Assembly: GCA_963750395.1 (NCBI GenBank)
Contig: CAVVQM010000012.1
Span: forward strand, 372,001 to 436,000
DNA from: JADJPO01 sp963750395
GTDB taxonomy: Bacteria; Actinomycetota; Actinomycetes; Actinomycetales; Kineosporiaceae
Direction: 5' to 3'
Length of the DNA stretch: 64,000 nt
Shown here: piece by piece, positions 55,527 to 63,904 of the stretch
How the letters are laid out: the number at the start of each line of letters is the position of its first letter
Numbering within the stretch: position 1 is the first letter of the stretch
Position numbers and translations under genes: made by a program
The notes under the pieces: generated by a model
What the model was told of the DNA's origin: nothing
The model's input: the letters and a program-made list of their open reading frames with translations, nothing else
Database searches by the model: none

Positions 55527-57170
55527 CGGGCCCTCCGACGGCTTCCGGCCTTGCGCTGGCTGGGCCGGCTCGGCTCGCCCCGACGACTGCGCCGCCACCT
55601 GAAGCCCGGCACCGTACTCGGCCAGCGCCTCGACCACCGCGACGGCCGTGGGTTCGCCGGCGAGCACGTCCACCCGCAGCCCGTGCTCGCGGGCGGTCCG
55701 GGCGGTGGCCGGACCGATGCACGCGATCACCGTCTTCGGGTGCGGTTTGCCCGCGATCCCGATCAGGTTGCGCACCGTCGAGGAGGAGGTGAAGAGCACC
55801 GCGTCGAAGTCGCCGCCCTTGATCGCCTCCCTGACCGGTTGCGGCGGCGGGGCGGCCCGCACCGTGCGGTAGGCGGTCACGTCGTCCACCTCCCAGCCCT
55901 TCTCGGCCAGGCCCGCGACCAGGGTCTCGGTGGCGATGTCGGCGCGGGGCAGGAACACCCGGTTGATCGGGTCCAGACCGCGGTCGCGATCCGGCCAGAT
56001 CTCGAGCAGTCCGGCGGCGCTCTGCTCGGTGTCGCCGCTCGGCACCAGGTCGGGCTCGATCCCCCACTCGCGCAACGCATCCGCGGTCACGCCGCCGACG
56101 GCGGCCACGCGCAGCCCGGCCATCGCCCTGGCGTCCAGCCCGATGCCCTGGAAGCGCTCGCGCACGGCCCGAACGGCATTGACGGAGGTGAACCCGATCC
56201 ACTGGTAGCGACCGTTGACCAGACCGTGCACGGCCTTGTCCATCTGCTGCGGGGTGCGTGGCGGCTCGACCGAGATGGTCGGCACGACCTCGGCGCGGGC
56301 GCCGTGTGCGGCCAGGTGGGCGACCATCGGCCCGGCCTGGTCCTTGGTCCGCGGCACCAGCACCCGCCAGCCGAACAGCGGTCGACCCTCGAACCAGCCG
56401 GCCGAGGGTCCGCAGGAGGCGGCCGGACCGATCACCACGATCAACCGCGGCGGACGGTCCTGACCGCCCCGGTGCCGAGCGGTCTCGGCGAGCAGCGAGT
56501 CGAGCGAGTCCGGCAGGTCGGCCAGCGCGCAGGCCAGGCTGCGTTGGGCGACGGTGGTGCCGTGGACGACCGCCAGGGCCGGCGTGTCGCCGCCACGCCC
56601 CGCGGCGAGCAGACCCTCGGAGCCCTCGACCAGATCCTCGGCGGTGCCCAGGAGCACCAGGGAGGTATCGGAACCGACGTGCCGCGCCCAGTCGATCCTC
56701 TCCCCGTTCGGGTACAGGATGTGCACCCCGCAGTCGCCACCGGGCACCAGCATCACCCCTGCATAGGCGGGCACGGCGTTCACGGAGGACACCCCGGGAA
56801 CCATCTCGATCGCCACGCCCGCCTTGCGGCAGGCGGCGATCTCCTCGGTCAGACCCGTGAACGTCGACGGATCGCCGTCCATCAACCGGACGACGAGGCC
56901 GCCCCCTCGGGCGGCCCTGGCCACGCGCTTGGCCCGCGAGGCCCGGGTCAGCGGTTCCCCGTCCTCGCCGAACCCGGCGTCGATCACCTCGACGTCGCGG
57001 CGGCAGCGGGCGGCGATCAGCGCGGTGCGATCCACCTCGTCGACGACCACGACGTCGGCCGCCGCGAGACGCTCCACCGAGCGCAGGGTCAGCAGCCCGT
57101 CGTCGCCGGGACCCACCCCGACGAAGCAGACCCAGGGACGGGCCGCCGGGCGGATGGCAGACGTGCTCAC
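55523..57170 (-). CDS. hemD: Fused uroporphyrinogen-III C-methyltransferase and uroporphyrinogen-III synthase
   Basis: Bifunctional protein of about 548 aa. The N-terminal half is a SUMT (CobA) domain: WVCFVGVGPGDDGLLTLRS, VVVDEVDRTAL, VVRLMDGDPSTFTGL, EMVPGVSSVNAVPAYAGV. The C-terminal half is the HemD fold: GWRVLVPRTKDQAGPMVAHLAAHGA, YQWIGFTSVNAVRAV, GDFDAVLFTSSSTVRNLIG, VIACIGPATARTAREHGL. It links heme with siroheme/cobalamin synthesis. The GTG at 57170 overlaps the hemC stop. As written, the frame misses the stop by one base and runs through hemB. Removing one base near 55530 (GGGCCC) restores a TGA at 55523 in the GTGA overlap with hemB. Confidence 0.9.
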
Positions 57171-58132
57171 GAGGCACCCTCCCGACGGATGGAGCGGGTC
57201 GCTGCACGGGCGGTGGCGAGCAGATCGGCGGCACCGTCGGCCAGGAGCTCCGCGGCCAGACCGAGGGCCAGGGCGTCCGGATCGGCGATCGGCCCGGTGG
57301 CGGTGCGCCGCAGGACCCGGCTGCCGTCCTCGGCGGCCACCAAGGCCCGCAGGCGCAGCCGTCCCGGCCCGGCGCCGGTGGCCAGGGCGCCCAGCGGGGC
57401 GGCGCACCCCGCCTCGACGGTGGCCAGCAGGGTGCGCTCGGCGCGCACGGCGGCCCGGGTGTCGGCATCGTCGAGGGCGCGCAGCATGGCGATGAGCTCG
57501 CCGTCCCCCTGACGGCACTCCACCGCCAGGGCTCCCTGCCCGGGTGCGGGCAACATCACCTCGGCGTCGAGGACCTCGCCGGCCCGCTCAGGCCGGCCCA
57601 GCCGGAGCAGTCCGGCGCGGGCCAGCACCACGGCGTCCAGGTCCCCCGGGTGCTCGCCGTCACCGTCCACCCGGGCCAGCCGGGTGTCGACGTTGCCGCG
57701 CAGATCCACGACGTCCAGGTCGGTTCGGACGGCGCGCAGCTGCGCCGCGCGGCGGGGCGAGCCCGTGCCGACCCTGGCCCCGGACGGCAACCCGGCCAGG
57801 CCGCGACCCGCGCGGCTGACGAGCACGTCGCGCGGGTCCTCACGGACCGGGACGGCGGCCAGGGCGAGGTCCGGCGCCGGCGCGGTGGGCAGGTCCTTCA
57901 GGGAGTGCACGGCCAGATCGACACGGCCCTCGGTGAGCGCCTGTCGAAGCCGGGAGACGAAGACCCCGGCGCCCCCGAAGCTGGTCAGCGGCGCGGAGGA
58001 CTCGTCCCCGGCGGTGCTCACCTCGACGAGGTCGACGCGCGTGCCGGTCACCGTCTCCAGCCGGGCGGCCACCGCTGCCGACTGGGCCATCGCCAGCGGG
58101 CTGCGCCGGGTCCCCAGGCGCAGGGTGTTCAT
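57167..58132 (-). CDS. hemC: Hydroxymethylbilane synthase
   Basis: Porphobilinogen deaminase: it polymerises four porphobilinogens on a dipyrromethane cofactor. It is 321 aa and intact. The N-terminus is LRLGTRRSPLAMAQSAAVA, with catalytic-region segments VDLAVHSLKDLPT, GARVGTGSPRRAAQLRA and LRGNVDTRL, and MLPAPGQGALAVECR. The cofactor cysteine is in TVEAGCAAPLGALA. The ATG overlaps the hemA stop (ATGA) and its stop overlaps the next gene (GTGA). Confidence 0.96.
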   Translation of the reverse strand: MNTLRLGTRRSPLAMAQSAAVAARLETVTGTRVDLVEVSTAGDESSAPLTSFGGAGVFVSRLRQALTEGRVDLAVHSLKDLPTAPAPDLALAAVPVREDPRDVLVSRAGRGLAGLPSGARVGTGSPRRAAQLRAVRTDLDVVDLRGNVDTRLARVDGDGEHPGDLDAVVLARAGLLRLGRPERAGEVLDAEVMLPAPGQGALAVECRQGDGELIAMLRALDDADTRAAVRAERTLLATVEAGCAAPLGALATGAGPGRLRLRALVAAEDGSRVLRRTATGPIADPDALALGLAAELLADGAADLLATARAATRSIRREGAS

Positions 58133-59466
58133 GGGCCACCTCCCTCGGGCTCGCTCATCTGGGTCACCGCGGCCACCCGGGACGGATCCAGGTCGAACAG
58201 CTCGCGCAACGCCTGCGCGTAGGACGGACCGTCCGGGTCGGCGGCGAGTTCCTTGATCCGGACGGTCGGGGTGTGCAGCAGCTTGTCCACGACCCGGTTC
58301 ACCGTCTGCTCCAGTTCGGTCACCACACCGGGGTCGGCCCGTCCGGTCAGCCGCGAGCGCAACCGGGACAGCTCGGCCTCCACCAACTGGGCGGCCATGC
58401 CGCGCAGCGCGACCACCGTGGGCCCGACCTCGAGGGCGGTGTCCCGCAGGGTCAGGAAGGCGAGGGCCTCGTCGTGGACGAGGTCGCGGGCCCGCTCGAC
58501 GACGTCCGGCAGGGACGCCGCGGGCCCGGCCAGCTCGCGTCCGAGCATCTCCAGATCGACGAGGGTGACGCCGTCCAGGTCGGCCACCTCGGGGTCGACG
58601 TCCCGGGGCAGCGCGAGGTCGACATAGACCTGTCCGCCCACCCCGTCGGCGCCGGCAGCGCGGTCGGCCAGGGCGTTCTCGACCTCGGCCCGGCCGATCA
58701 GGTGGCCCGCCGCGCCGGCGCTGCAGATGATCAGGTCCGCCTCGGTGAGGGCCGCGGCGAGCTCATCGAGCGGGCGGGCCAGGCCGGAGGCGGCCTCGGC
58801 CAGTCGCTGCGCCCGGGCCAGAGTCCGATTGACCACGGTCAGCGCGCCGATGCCCTCGCGGCGCAGGGTGGCCACCGTCAGACCGCTCATCGCGCCCGCT
58901 CCGACCACCAGGACCTTGAGGGCGTCCAACGGCCCGAGGACGGCCTTGGCACGGATCAGCGAGGCCTCGACCAGGGAGCGACTCGCGGTGTCCAGCGCCG
59001 TCTCCGAATGGGCCCGCTTGCCGACCCGCAGCCCCTGCTGCAACAGGGCGAGGAGTTCCCCCTGGGCGGAGCCGGCCTGCTGGGCGCCCCGCATCGCGGC
59101 GCGAACCTGACCGAGGATCTGCTGCTCCCCGACCGCCATCGAGTCCAGTCCCGCCGTCAGGGAGAACAGGTGAGCCACCGCGGCGGCCTCGTAGTGGACG
59201 TACAGGTGGGGCGTGAGCGACTCCAGGTCCAGCCCGGTGGCCGCGGTCAACGCCTGGCCGATCTCGTTCAGGCCACCGTGGAAGGCCTCCGCCGAGGCGT
59301 ACACCTCCAGCCGGTTGCACGTGGACAGCACCATGGCTTCAAGGATGTACTCGCCGGTACACAAGCGCTTCTCGAGGCCGCGGCAGGCCGACTCATCCAG
59401 CGTGGTGCGCTCCAGCAACCCCATCGGCGCCGTCCGGTGGGACAGGCCGACAACCAGTGCCCCCAT
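58129..59466 (-). CDS. hemA: Glutamyl-tRNA reductase
   Basis: First enzyme of the C5 heme pathway, reducing glutamyl-tRNA to glutamate 1-semialdehyde. It is 445 aa and intact. It begins MGALVVGLSHRTAPMGLLER. The catalytic cysteine is in MVLSTCNRLEVYASAEAFHGG, the tRNA/active region in HLFSLTAGLDSMAVGEQQILGQVR, the NADPH fold in VLVVGAGAMSGLTVATLRREG, and there is a C-terminal dimerisation helix. The start overlaps the rex stop (TGATG), so expression follows rex. Confidence 0.96.
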   Translation of the reverse strand: MGALVVGLSHRTAPMGLLERTTLDESACRGLEKRLCTGEYILEAMVLSTCNRLEVYASAEAFHGGLNEIGQALTAATGLDLESLTPHLYVHYEAAAVAHLFSLTAGLDSMAVGEQQILGQVRAAMRGAQQAGSAQGELLALLQQGLRVGKRAHSETALDTASRSLVEASLIRAKAVLGPLDALKVLVVGAGAMSGLTVATLRREGIGALTVVNRTLARAQRLAEAASGLARPLDELAAALTEADLIICSAGAAGHLIGRAEVENALADRAAGADGVGGQVYVDLALPRDVDPEVADLDGVTLVDLEMLGRELAGPAASLPDVVERARDLVHDEALAFLTLRDTALEVGPTVVALRGMAAQLVEAELSRLRSRLTGRADPGVVTELEQTVNRVVDKLLHTPTVRIKELAADPDGPSYAQALRELFDLDPSRVAAVTQMSEPEGGGP

Positions 59467-60296
59467 CAGCGCGTCCCCGTCCGTTCGGACTCGGGGCTCT
59501 CGACCGGTGACCCGGCGAGTGCGGTGTCCTCGGGCGCAAGGCCGATCGGATCCGAACCGATCGGATCAGTGCCGATCGGATCAGTGCCGATCGGATCAGT
59601 GCCGATCGGATCAGTGCCGATCGGATCAGAACCGTGCCGCTGTTCGTGGAAGGCAAGGATCTGCAGCTCGGTGGACAGATCGACCTTGCGCACCATGACC
59701 CCGTCGGGAACCTCGAGCAGACACGGGGCGAAGTTCAGCACGCTGGTCACCCCGACCCGGGTCAGTCGGTCGCAGATCCGCTGGGCGCTCTCGGCGGGGG
59801 TGGCGACCACGGCGATCTGGACGTCGTACTCGGCGACGACGCGCTCGAGGTCGTCGACGGGGTGCACCGGAATACCGGCGATCTCGCGGCCGACCAGATC
59901 GTCGTCGGACTCGAGCATCGCGACCACGCGGAAGCCGCGGGAGGCGAAGCCACCGTAGTTGGCCAGGGCGTGTCCGAGATGGCCGGCCCCCGCGATGACC
60001 ACGCGCCAGTCCCGGCTCAGGCCCAGCTCGCGGGAGATCTGGTAGAGCAGATAGTCGACCTCGTAGCCGACGCCGCGCACGCCGTAGGAGCCGAGATAGG
60101 ACAGGTCCTTGCGCAGTTTCGCCGGTCCGACCCCGGCCGCCGCGGCCAGTTCCTCGGAGCTGACGGTGGACACGCCACCCGCCGCCAGGTGGCTCAGCGC
60201 GCGCAGATAGACCGGCAGGCGGGCCACGGACGCCTCGGGGATGCTCTGCCTGCCCGCCCGCGGCTTGCCCATCAGTCGGGCGGGATTGCTGGTCAC
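59466..60296 (-). CDS. rex: Redox-sensing transcriptional repressor Rex
   Basis: NADH/NAD+ sensor that leaves its operator when NADH rises. It is 276 aa. The N-terminal winged helix is LPVYLRALSHLAAGGVSTVSSEELAAAAGVGPAKLRKDLSYLG. The Rossmann NAD(H) fold is WRVVIAGAGHLGHALANYGGF, followed by GIPVHPVDDLE and NFAPCLLEVPDGVMVRKVDLSTELQILAFHE. After the normal end of the family there is an extra tail of about 55 residues with six DPIG(T/S) units. The GTG at 60296 has GAAGGAG upstream. It is the first gene of rex-hemA-hemC-hemD, as in Streptomyces, where Rex controls this operon, cyd and nuo. Confidence 0.94.
   Translation of the reverse strand: MTSNPARLMGKPRAGRQSIPEASVARLPVYLRALSHLAAGGVSTVSSEELAAAAGVGPAKLRKDLSYLGSYGVRGVGYEVDYLLYQISRELGLSRDWRVVIAGAGHLGHALANYGGFASRGFRVVAMLESDDDLVGREIAGIPVHPVDDLERVVAEYDVQIAVVATPAESAQRICDRLTRVGVTSVLNFAPCLLEVPDGVMVRKVDLSTELQILAFHEQRHGSDPIGTDPIGTDPIGTDPIGTDPIGSDPIGLAPEDTALAGSPVESPESERTGTR
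59542..59631. repeat. 15-bp tandem repeat, six copies, in the 3' end of rex
   Basis: Six contiguous units of CCGATCGGATCAGTG; the four central ones are identical and the two outer ones differ at two or three bases. On the minus strand they encode DPIGT/DPIGS. Each unit contains the palindrome CCGATCGG. Confidence 0.95.
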
Positions 60297-60326
60297 AGGT
60301 ACAGGACTCCTTCGACGAGTGAGCCC

Positions 60327-60354
60327 AGCCTAAAGCTCGTGAACGATTGCACAA
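60327..60354 (-). promoter_or_regulatory. rex promoter with Rex operator-like site
   Basis: On the minus strand, TTGTGC (60354-60349) and TAGGCT (60332-60327) form -35 and -10 boxes with a 16-base spacer. Plus-strand 60337-60354, TCGTGAA-CGAT-TGCACAA, matches the Rex operator pattern TTGTGAA-N4-TTCACAA with one mismatch in each arm. It covers the -35 and spacer, as expected for repression. Confidence 0.75.
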
Positions 60355-60427
60355 ACTTATTGCGAGCCTGCTACAAGGCGTTATCTGAGCCTGCGCTGAG
60401 TGACGGACGCGGTGGTGGTGGCGGACA

Positions 60428-60721
60428 TCAGGTCCGTCCGCGGGGACGCCCCAGACGCCAGCGCCGCCGCCCGGCGAGGGCGTCGGCCAGCGCCCGCTCC
60501 TCGACGTGCCAGTAGGAGTGCTGACGGCCGTCGACCAGCACGACGGGGATCTGCTCGGCGTAGGTCCGGGCCAGTTCGGGGTCCTCATCGATCGACAGCT
60601 CGAGCCAGGATTCGCCCAGGGAGGCGCAGACACGCTCGACGACGCTGCGGGCCTCCTCGCACAGGTGGCAGCCGGGGCGGCCGATCAGGGTGACCCGGGG
60701 GTTCACGGGGGAGGTGGTCAT
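60428..60721 (-). CDS. Glutaredoxin family protein
   Basis: A 97-residue thioredoxin-fold protein. The start VTLIGRPGCHLCEEARSVV carries a CxxC redox motif (CHLC), and IPVVLVDGRQHSYWHVEERAL supplies the cis-proline and C-terminal helix. This DUF836-like glutaredoxin is conserved next to hemA in Actinobacteria (Rv0508 in M. tuberculosis). Its ATG follows the upstream stop directly (TGAATG). It is not necessarily glutathione-dependent, since these organisms use mycothiol. Confidence 0.87.
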   Translation of the reverse strand: MTTSPVNPRVTLIGRPGCHLCEEARSVVERVCASLGESWLELSIDEDPELARTYAEQIPVVLVDGRQHSYWHVEERALADALAGRRRWRLGRPRGRT

Positions 60722-61825
60722 TCAGCCGAGCTGCAGGTCGTCCGAGGCGTAGTCCACGCCCAGACCGGGGATGGTCAGCGAACGGGGGCCCAGCACCACG
60801 TGACCGGCGTCGATCGCGACGTGCCCGGTCGCGGAGGCGACCTGCAGCGTGCGGTCCAGATGTTCGGGCCGGACGACGGCGACATAGCCCGCGCCCATGT
60901 TCAGGGTGCTGTACGCCTCGGCCGCGGACAGGTCGAGCGCCGAGGCGAGGAAGGTGAGCACCTCGGGCACCTCGGGCAGGTCGTCGATGACGTAGCGGAC
61001 GGCCGCCGGGGCTCTCATGATCTTCAGGAAGCCGTGCCCGGTGATCCCGTTCAGGAAGCTCGGCCTCACCTCGGTGGCGAGCAGTTCCCGCACGAACGAG
61101 GCATAGATCCTGGAGGGGTCGAGCAGCGCCTGACCGAGCGACCGCCCGCTGGGCAGCGGGGTGAGCAGGCCGCGGGGATGCTCGGCGGCCACCCGCCGCG
61201 CCAGCGAGGCGCCGTTGGCGTGCAGGCCGCTGCTGGCGAGCAGGACGATCCGGTCGCCGGGGGCGACGTCCTCGCCGAGCACCGGACGGCGGCCGGGCGG
61301 CACCAGCCCGATCGAGCTGCCCGCCAGTTCGAGCGCATCGGCGGCGACCACGCCGGGCAGGGCGGGCGACTCGCCTCCGCCCCACGTGGCACCGGCCTGC
61401 CGGCAGGCCTCCTGCCACCCGCGCAGCAGTTCCCCCGCCCGGGCCTCGTCGGCGTACCAGGCGGCGTCCCCGGTCGAGAAGTAGGCGGTGACCACGAACG
61501 GGACCGCACCCACCGACACCACGTCGTTGACGATCGCCGCGACGGCGTCGGTGGCGATGTCGGCGAACCGGTTCTCACCCGTCGCGGCGAGAAGGTCGGC
61601 CGCGATCACCGACTTGGTCCCCAGACCCTCGACGACCAGGGCCAGGGTCAGGCCCCCCACCTCGAAGACGTAGGCGGACGACCCGCGGGAGGCGGTCACC
61701 TCGCGTGCGCCGGCACCCTGCATCAGTGGCCCTGTGGCGGCGGCGAGGGTGATGGCCTGTCGCTTGACGCGATCCAGGACGTCGTAGTCGACACCGGATC
61801 GGGCGTACTCCTGCTGACCTGCCAC
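60722..61825 (-). CDS. PurM-like (AIR synthase-related) protein
   Basis: A 367-residue protein with both PurM domains: YARSGVDYDVLDRVKRQAI; LVVEGLGTKSVIAADLL in place of DGVGTK; FADIATDAVAAIVNDVVSVGAVPFVVTAYFSTG; TWGGGESPALPGVV in place of the GGETAEMPG motif; DRIVLLASSGLHANGASLARR; and NGITGHGFLKIMR and STLNMGAGYVAVV. The overall pattern is of phosphoribosylformylglycinamidine cyclo-ligase. The ATP and substrate motifs are altered at several positions and no purine gene is near, so it may be a paralogue with another job. The GTG at 61825 has GAGAGGAC upstream. The stop directly precedes the glutaredoxin ATG, so the pair is co-expressed. Confidence 0.8.
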   Translation of the reverse strand: MAGQQEYARSGVDYDVLDRVKRQAITLAAATGPLMQGAGAREVTASRGSSAYVFEVGGLTLALVVEGLGTKSVIAADLLAATGENRFADIATDAVAAIVNDVVSVGAVPFVVTAYFSTGDAAWYADEARAGELLRGWQEACRQAGATWGGGESPALPGVVAADALELAGSSIGLVPPGRRPVLGEDVAPGDRIVLLASSGLHANGASLARRVAAEHPRGLLTPLPSGRSLGQALLDPSRIYASFVRELLATEVRPSFLNGITGHGFLKIMRAPAAVRYVIDDLPEVPEVLTFLASALDLSAAEAYSTLNMGAGYVAVVRPEHLDRTLQVASATGHVAIDAGHVVLGPRSLTIPGLGVDYASDDLQLG

Positions 61826-61896
61826 GTCGTCCTCTCACCACCGCGATTCCCGGCCAGGCGCATCGTAGTGGACGCCGTCGCAGCGGCGAGCGCCCG

Positions 61897-61902
61897 TAGG
61901 CT
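61897..61902 (+). promoter_or_regulatory. -10 hexamer of a putative leaderless promoter for the HAD gene
   Basis: TAGGCT followed by six bases and the ATG at 61909. Confidence 0.55.
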
Positions 61903-61908
61903 GGGTGG

Positions 61909-62709
61909 ATGCCCACGTCGAGCGTGCCCGAGCAGAACGACCGCCCCCGCGCCGCGTTCTTCGATGTCGACAACACCATGCTGCGCGGTGCCTCGATCTT
62001 CCAGATGGCCAGGGGTCTGTACCGGCGCAAGTTCCTGTCGGTGCGCGACATCGCCCATTTCGCCTGGCAGCAGGGCAGTTTCCTGCTGCGCGGCGAGAAC
62101 ATGGACCACGTTGCCGACATCGAGACCAAGGCGCTCTCGTTCGTCGCCGGGCATCACGAGAGTGAGCTCCGCGCGATCGGCGAGGAGATCTACGACGAAC
62201 TGCTGGCCTCGAAGATCTGGCCGGGGCCGCACGCCCTGGCCCGGGCGCACATCGACGCCGGCGATCAGGTGTGGTTGGTCACTGCGACACCGATCGAGCT
62301 CGCCGACGTGATCGCCCGCCGGCTGGGTCTGACCGGGGCCCTGGGTACGGTGGCCGAGCACGTCGACGGGCTCTACACGGGGCGCCTGGTCGGTGGCATC
62401 CTGCATGGTCCGGCCAAGGCAGAGGCGGTCCGCGAGCTGGCTCGCCGCGAGGGGATCGACCTGGCCGACTGCACCGCCTACAGCGACTCGTCGAACGACC
62501 TGCCGATGCTCGGCGTGGTCGGGACGGCGGTGGCGATCAATCCCGATCACCGACTGCGCGCACACGCCAAGGCGAACGGCTGGCAGGTCCTGGACTACCG
62601 AAAGGGGCTCATGGCCCTCCGCCTCGGGGCGCCCGTGGCCGGGGTGACCGGGCTGGCGTTCGGGGCGGTGCTCGGCGCGACCGCCGTCCGGCGGCGGATC
62701 CGCGCCTGA
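61909..62709 (+). CDS. HAD-IB family phosphatase (SerB-like)
   Basis: A 266-residue haloacid-dehalogenase hydrolase. Motif I is AAFFDVDNTMLRGAS (nucleophile DxD), motif II VWLVTATP, motif III lysine in HGPAKAEAVREL, and motif IV YSDSSNDLPML. A hydrophobic C-terminal segment (AGVTGLAFGAVLGATAV) may bind the membrane. Homologues (SerB1, Rv0505c in M. tuberculosis) are annotated as phosphoserine phosphatase-like, but lipid phosphates are equally plausible because an acyltransferase gene follows. It is divergent from the PurM-like gene. Confidence 0.88.
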   Translation: MPTSSVPEQNDRPRAAFFDVDNTMLRGASIFQMARGLYRRKFLSVRDIAHFAWQQGSFLLRGENMDHVADIETKALSFVAGHHESELRAIGEEIYDELLASKIWPGPHALARAHIDAGDQVWLVTATPIELADVIARRLGLTGALGTVAEHVDGLYTGRLVGGILHGPAKAEAVRELARREGIDLADCTAYSDSSNDLPMLGVVGTAVAINPDHRLRAHAKANGWQVLDYRKGLMALRLGAPVAGVTGLAFGAVLGATAVRRRIRA

Positions 62710-62728
62710 GCGTCCCCGGCGCCCGTGC

Positions 62729-63904
62729 TCAGAAGAACGCGGTCTGGCGCTGGATCAGCAACTGGTACAACGACTGCTGGATGGTCTGGCGAACCTGGTC
62801 GGTGAGGTCGAAGACCAGCATCGGGTCCTCCGACGAGCCCTCGGGGAACTCGTCGGTGGCCACCGGCTGCGCGAACTCGATCAGCCACTTGCTCGGCAAC
62901 GGGATCGCGCCGAGCGGGCCGAGCAAGGGCCAGGTCGGGGTGATCGGGGCGTAGGGCAGTCCCAGGAGCCGGGCCAGGGCCGGCATGTCGCCGATGATCG
63001 GATAGGTCTCCTCCGAGCCCACGATCGCGCAGGGCACGATCGGGGCCGACGTGCGCAGGGCGGCCGAGACGAAGCCACCACGGCCGAAGCGTTGGAGCTT
63101 GTAGCGTTCGGAGAACGGCTTGCCGATGCCCTTGAAACCCTCGGGCCAGACCCCGACCAGCTCTCCGCCGGCCAGCAACCGCTCGGCGTCCACGTTGTCG
63201 GCCAGGGTCGCCCCCGCCTTGCGGGAGAGCTCACCGATCACCGGCGTGGAGAAGACCAGGTCGGCCCCGAGCATCCGCAGATTGCGGTGCGCCGGATGCT
63301 CGTCGTGGACGGCCACCTGCACCATGAGCGAGTCGAGGGCGATGGCCCCGGCGTGGTTGGCGACGATCAATGCCCCACCGGATGCGGGGACGTTGTCCAT
63401 ACCGCGCACCTCGACGCGGAACCACCGCCGGTACAGCGGCCTCAGGAGGCTGAGGAGCACCGATTCGGTGAGGTCCTTGTCGAACCCGAACTCATCGATC
63501 TCGTAGTCACCCGTGAGCCGGCGGCGCAGGAACGTGAGCAGGGAGGCGATCCGGCGGTCGAGCTGGCCGAGTTCCTCGGTCGAGGCCCCCGAGGACGCCG
63601 CGTCGGCCAACTCGTCGCCGACCTGCTCGGCGAGCGTCTCGGCGTCCTTGACCGCGACCAACCGCTTGGCCCCGGAGGTACGCCGCCGGGCCGCCGGCTT
63701 CTGCGGGGGCGAGGGCGGCGGCGTGGGTGGCGGTGGCGGCGCCGGCAGCGGTGCGGCCTGGTCGAGATCGGCGAGCAGCGGGGTGGTGCGGCGCCGGCGG
63801 CGGGCCCGCTCCCCCGAGGCGCGGGCGGCCCCCGCGGCGACGGCGGCCGACGCCGCCCGCCCGGACCGGCCAGGACGTTCGGGCGCGGGATGGCGCTCGG
63901 TCAT
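62729..63904 (-). CDS. Lysophospholipid acyltransferase family protein (PlsC-like)
   Basis: A 391-residue protein. Residues 1-120 are low-complexity: Arg/Ala-rich, then a run of prolines (LPAPPPPPTPPPSPPQKP), then a helical linker. Residues about 150-380 form the acyltransferase domain: ALIVANHAGAIALDSLMV (NHxxxxxD catalytic motif), VFSTPVIGELSRKAG, GVWPEGFKGIGKPFSERYKLQRFG (EG motif) and PIVPCAIVGSEETYP. The likely reaction is acylation of lysophosphatidate or a related lipid at the membrane. The M. tuberculosis counterpart is Rv0502. The ATG overlaps the stop of the upstream gene (ATGA). Confidence 0.88.
   Translation of the reverse strand: MTERHPAPERPGRSGRAASAAVAAGAARASGERARRRRRTTPLLADLDQAAPLPAPPPPPTPPPSPPQKPAARRRTSGAKRLVAVKDAETLAEQVGDELADAASSGASTEELGQLDRRIASLLTFLRRRLTGDYEIDEFGFDKDLTESVLLSLLRPLYRRWFRVEVRGMDNVPASGGALIVANHAGAIALDSLMVQVAVHDEHPAHRNLRMLGADLVFSTPVIGELSRKAGATLADNVDAERLLAGGELVGVWPEGFKGIGKPFSERYKLQRFGRGGFVSAALRTSAPIVPCAIVGSEETYPIIGDMPALARLLGLPYAPITPTWPLLGPLGAIPLPSKWLIEFAQPVATDEFPEGSSEDPMLVFDLTDQVRQTIQQSLYQLLIQRQTAFF

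Noticed and set aside
55125..57512. Plus-strand open frame of 795 codons
   Set aside because: It is antisense to hemB/hemD with His/Arg/Gly-rich composition, the usual artefact of very high GC.
54672..57518. A giant CobA-HemD-HemB fusion of 948 residues
   Set aside because: The hemB part of this frame is out of register with the true HemB sequence. The run-on is caused by one extra base at the hemD end.
59542..59631. Six short repeats as a CRISPR or iteron array
   Set aside because: No spacers; the repeat is in frame at the end of rex, and there is no origin or cas gene nearby.
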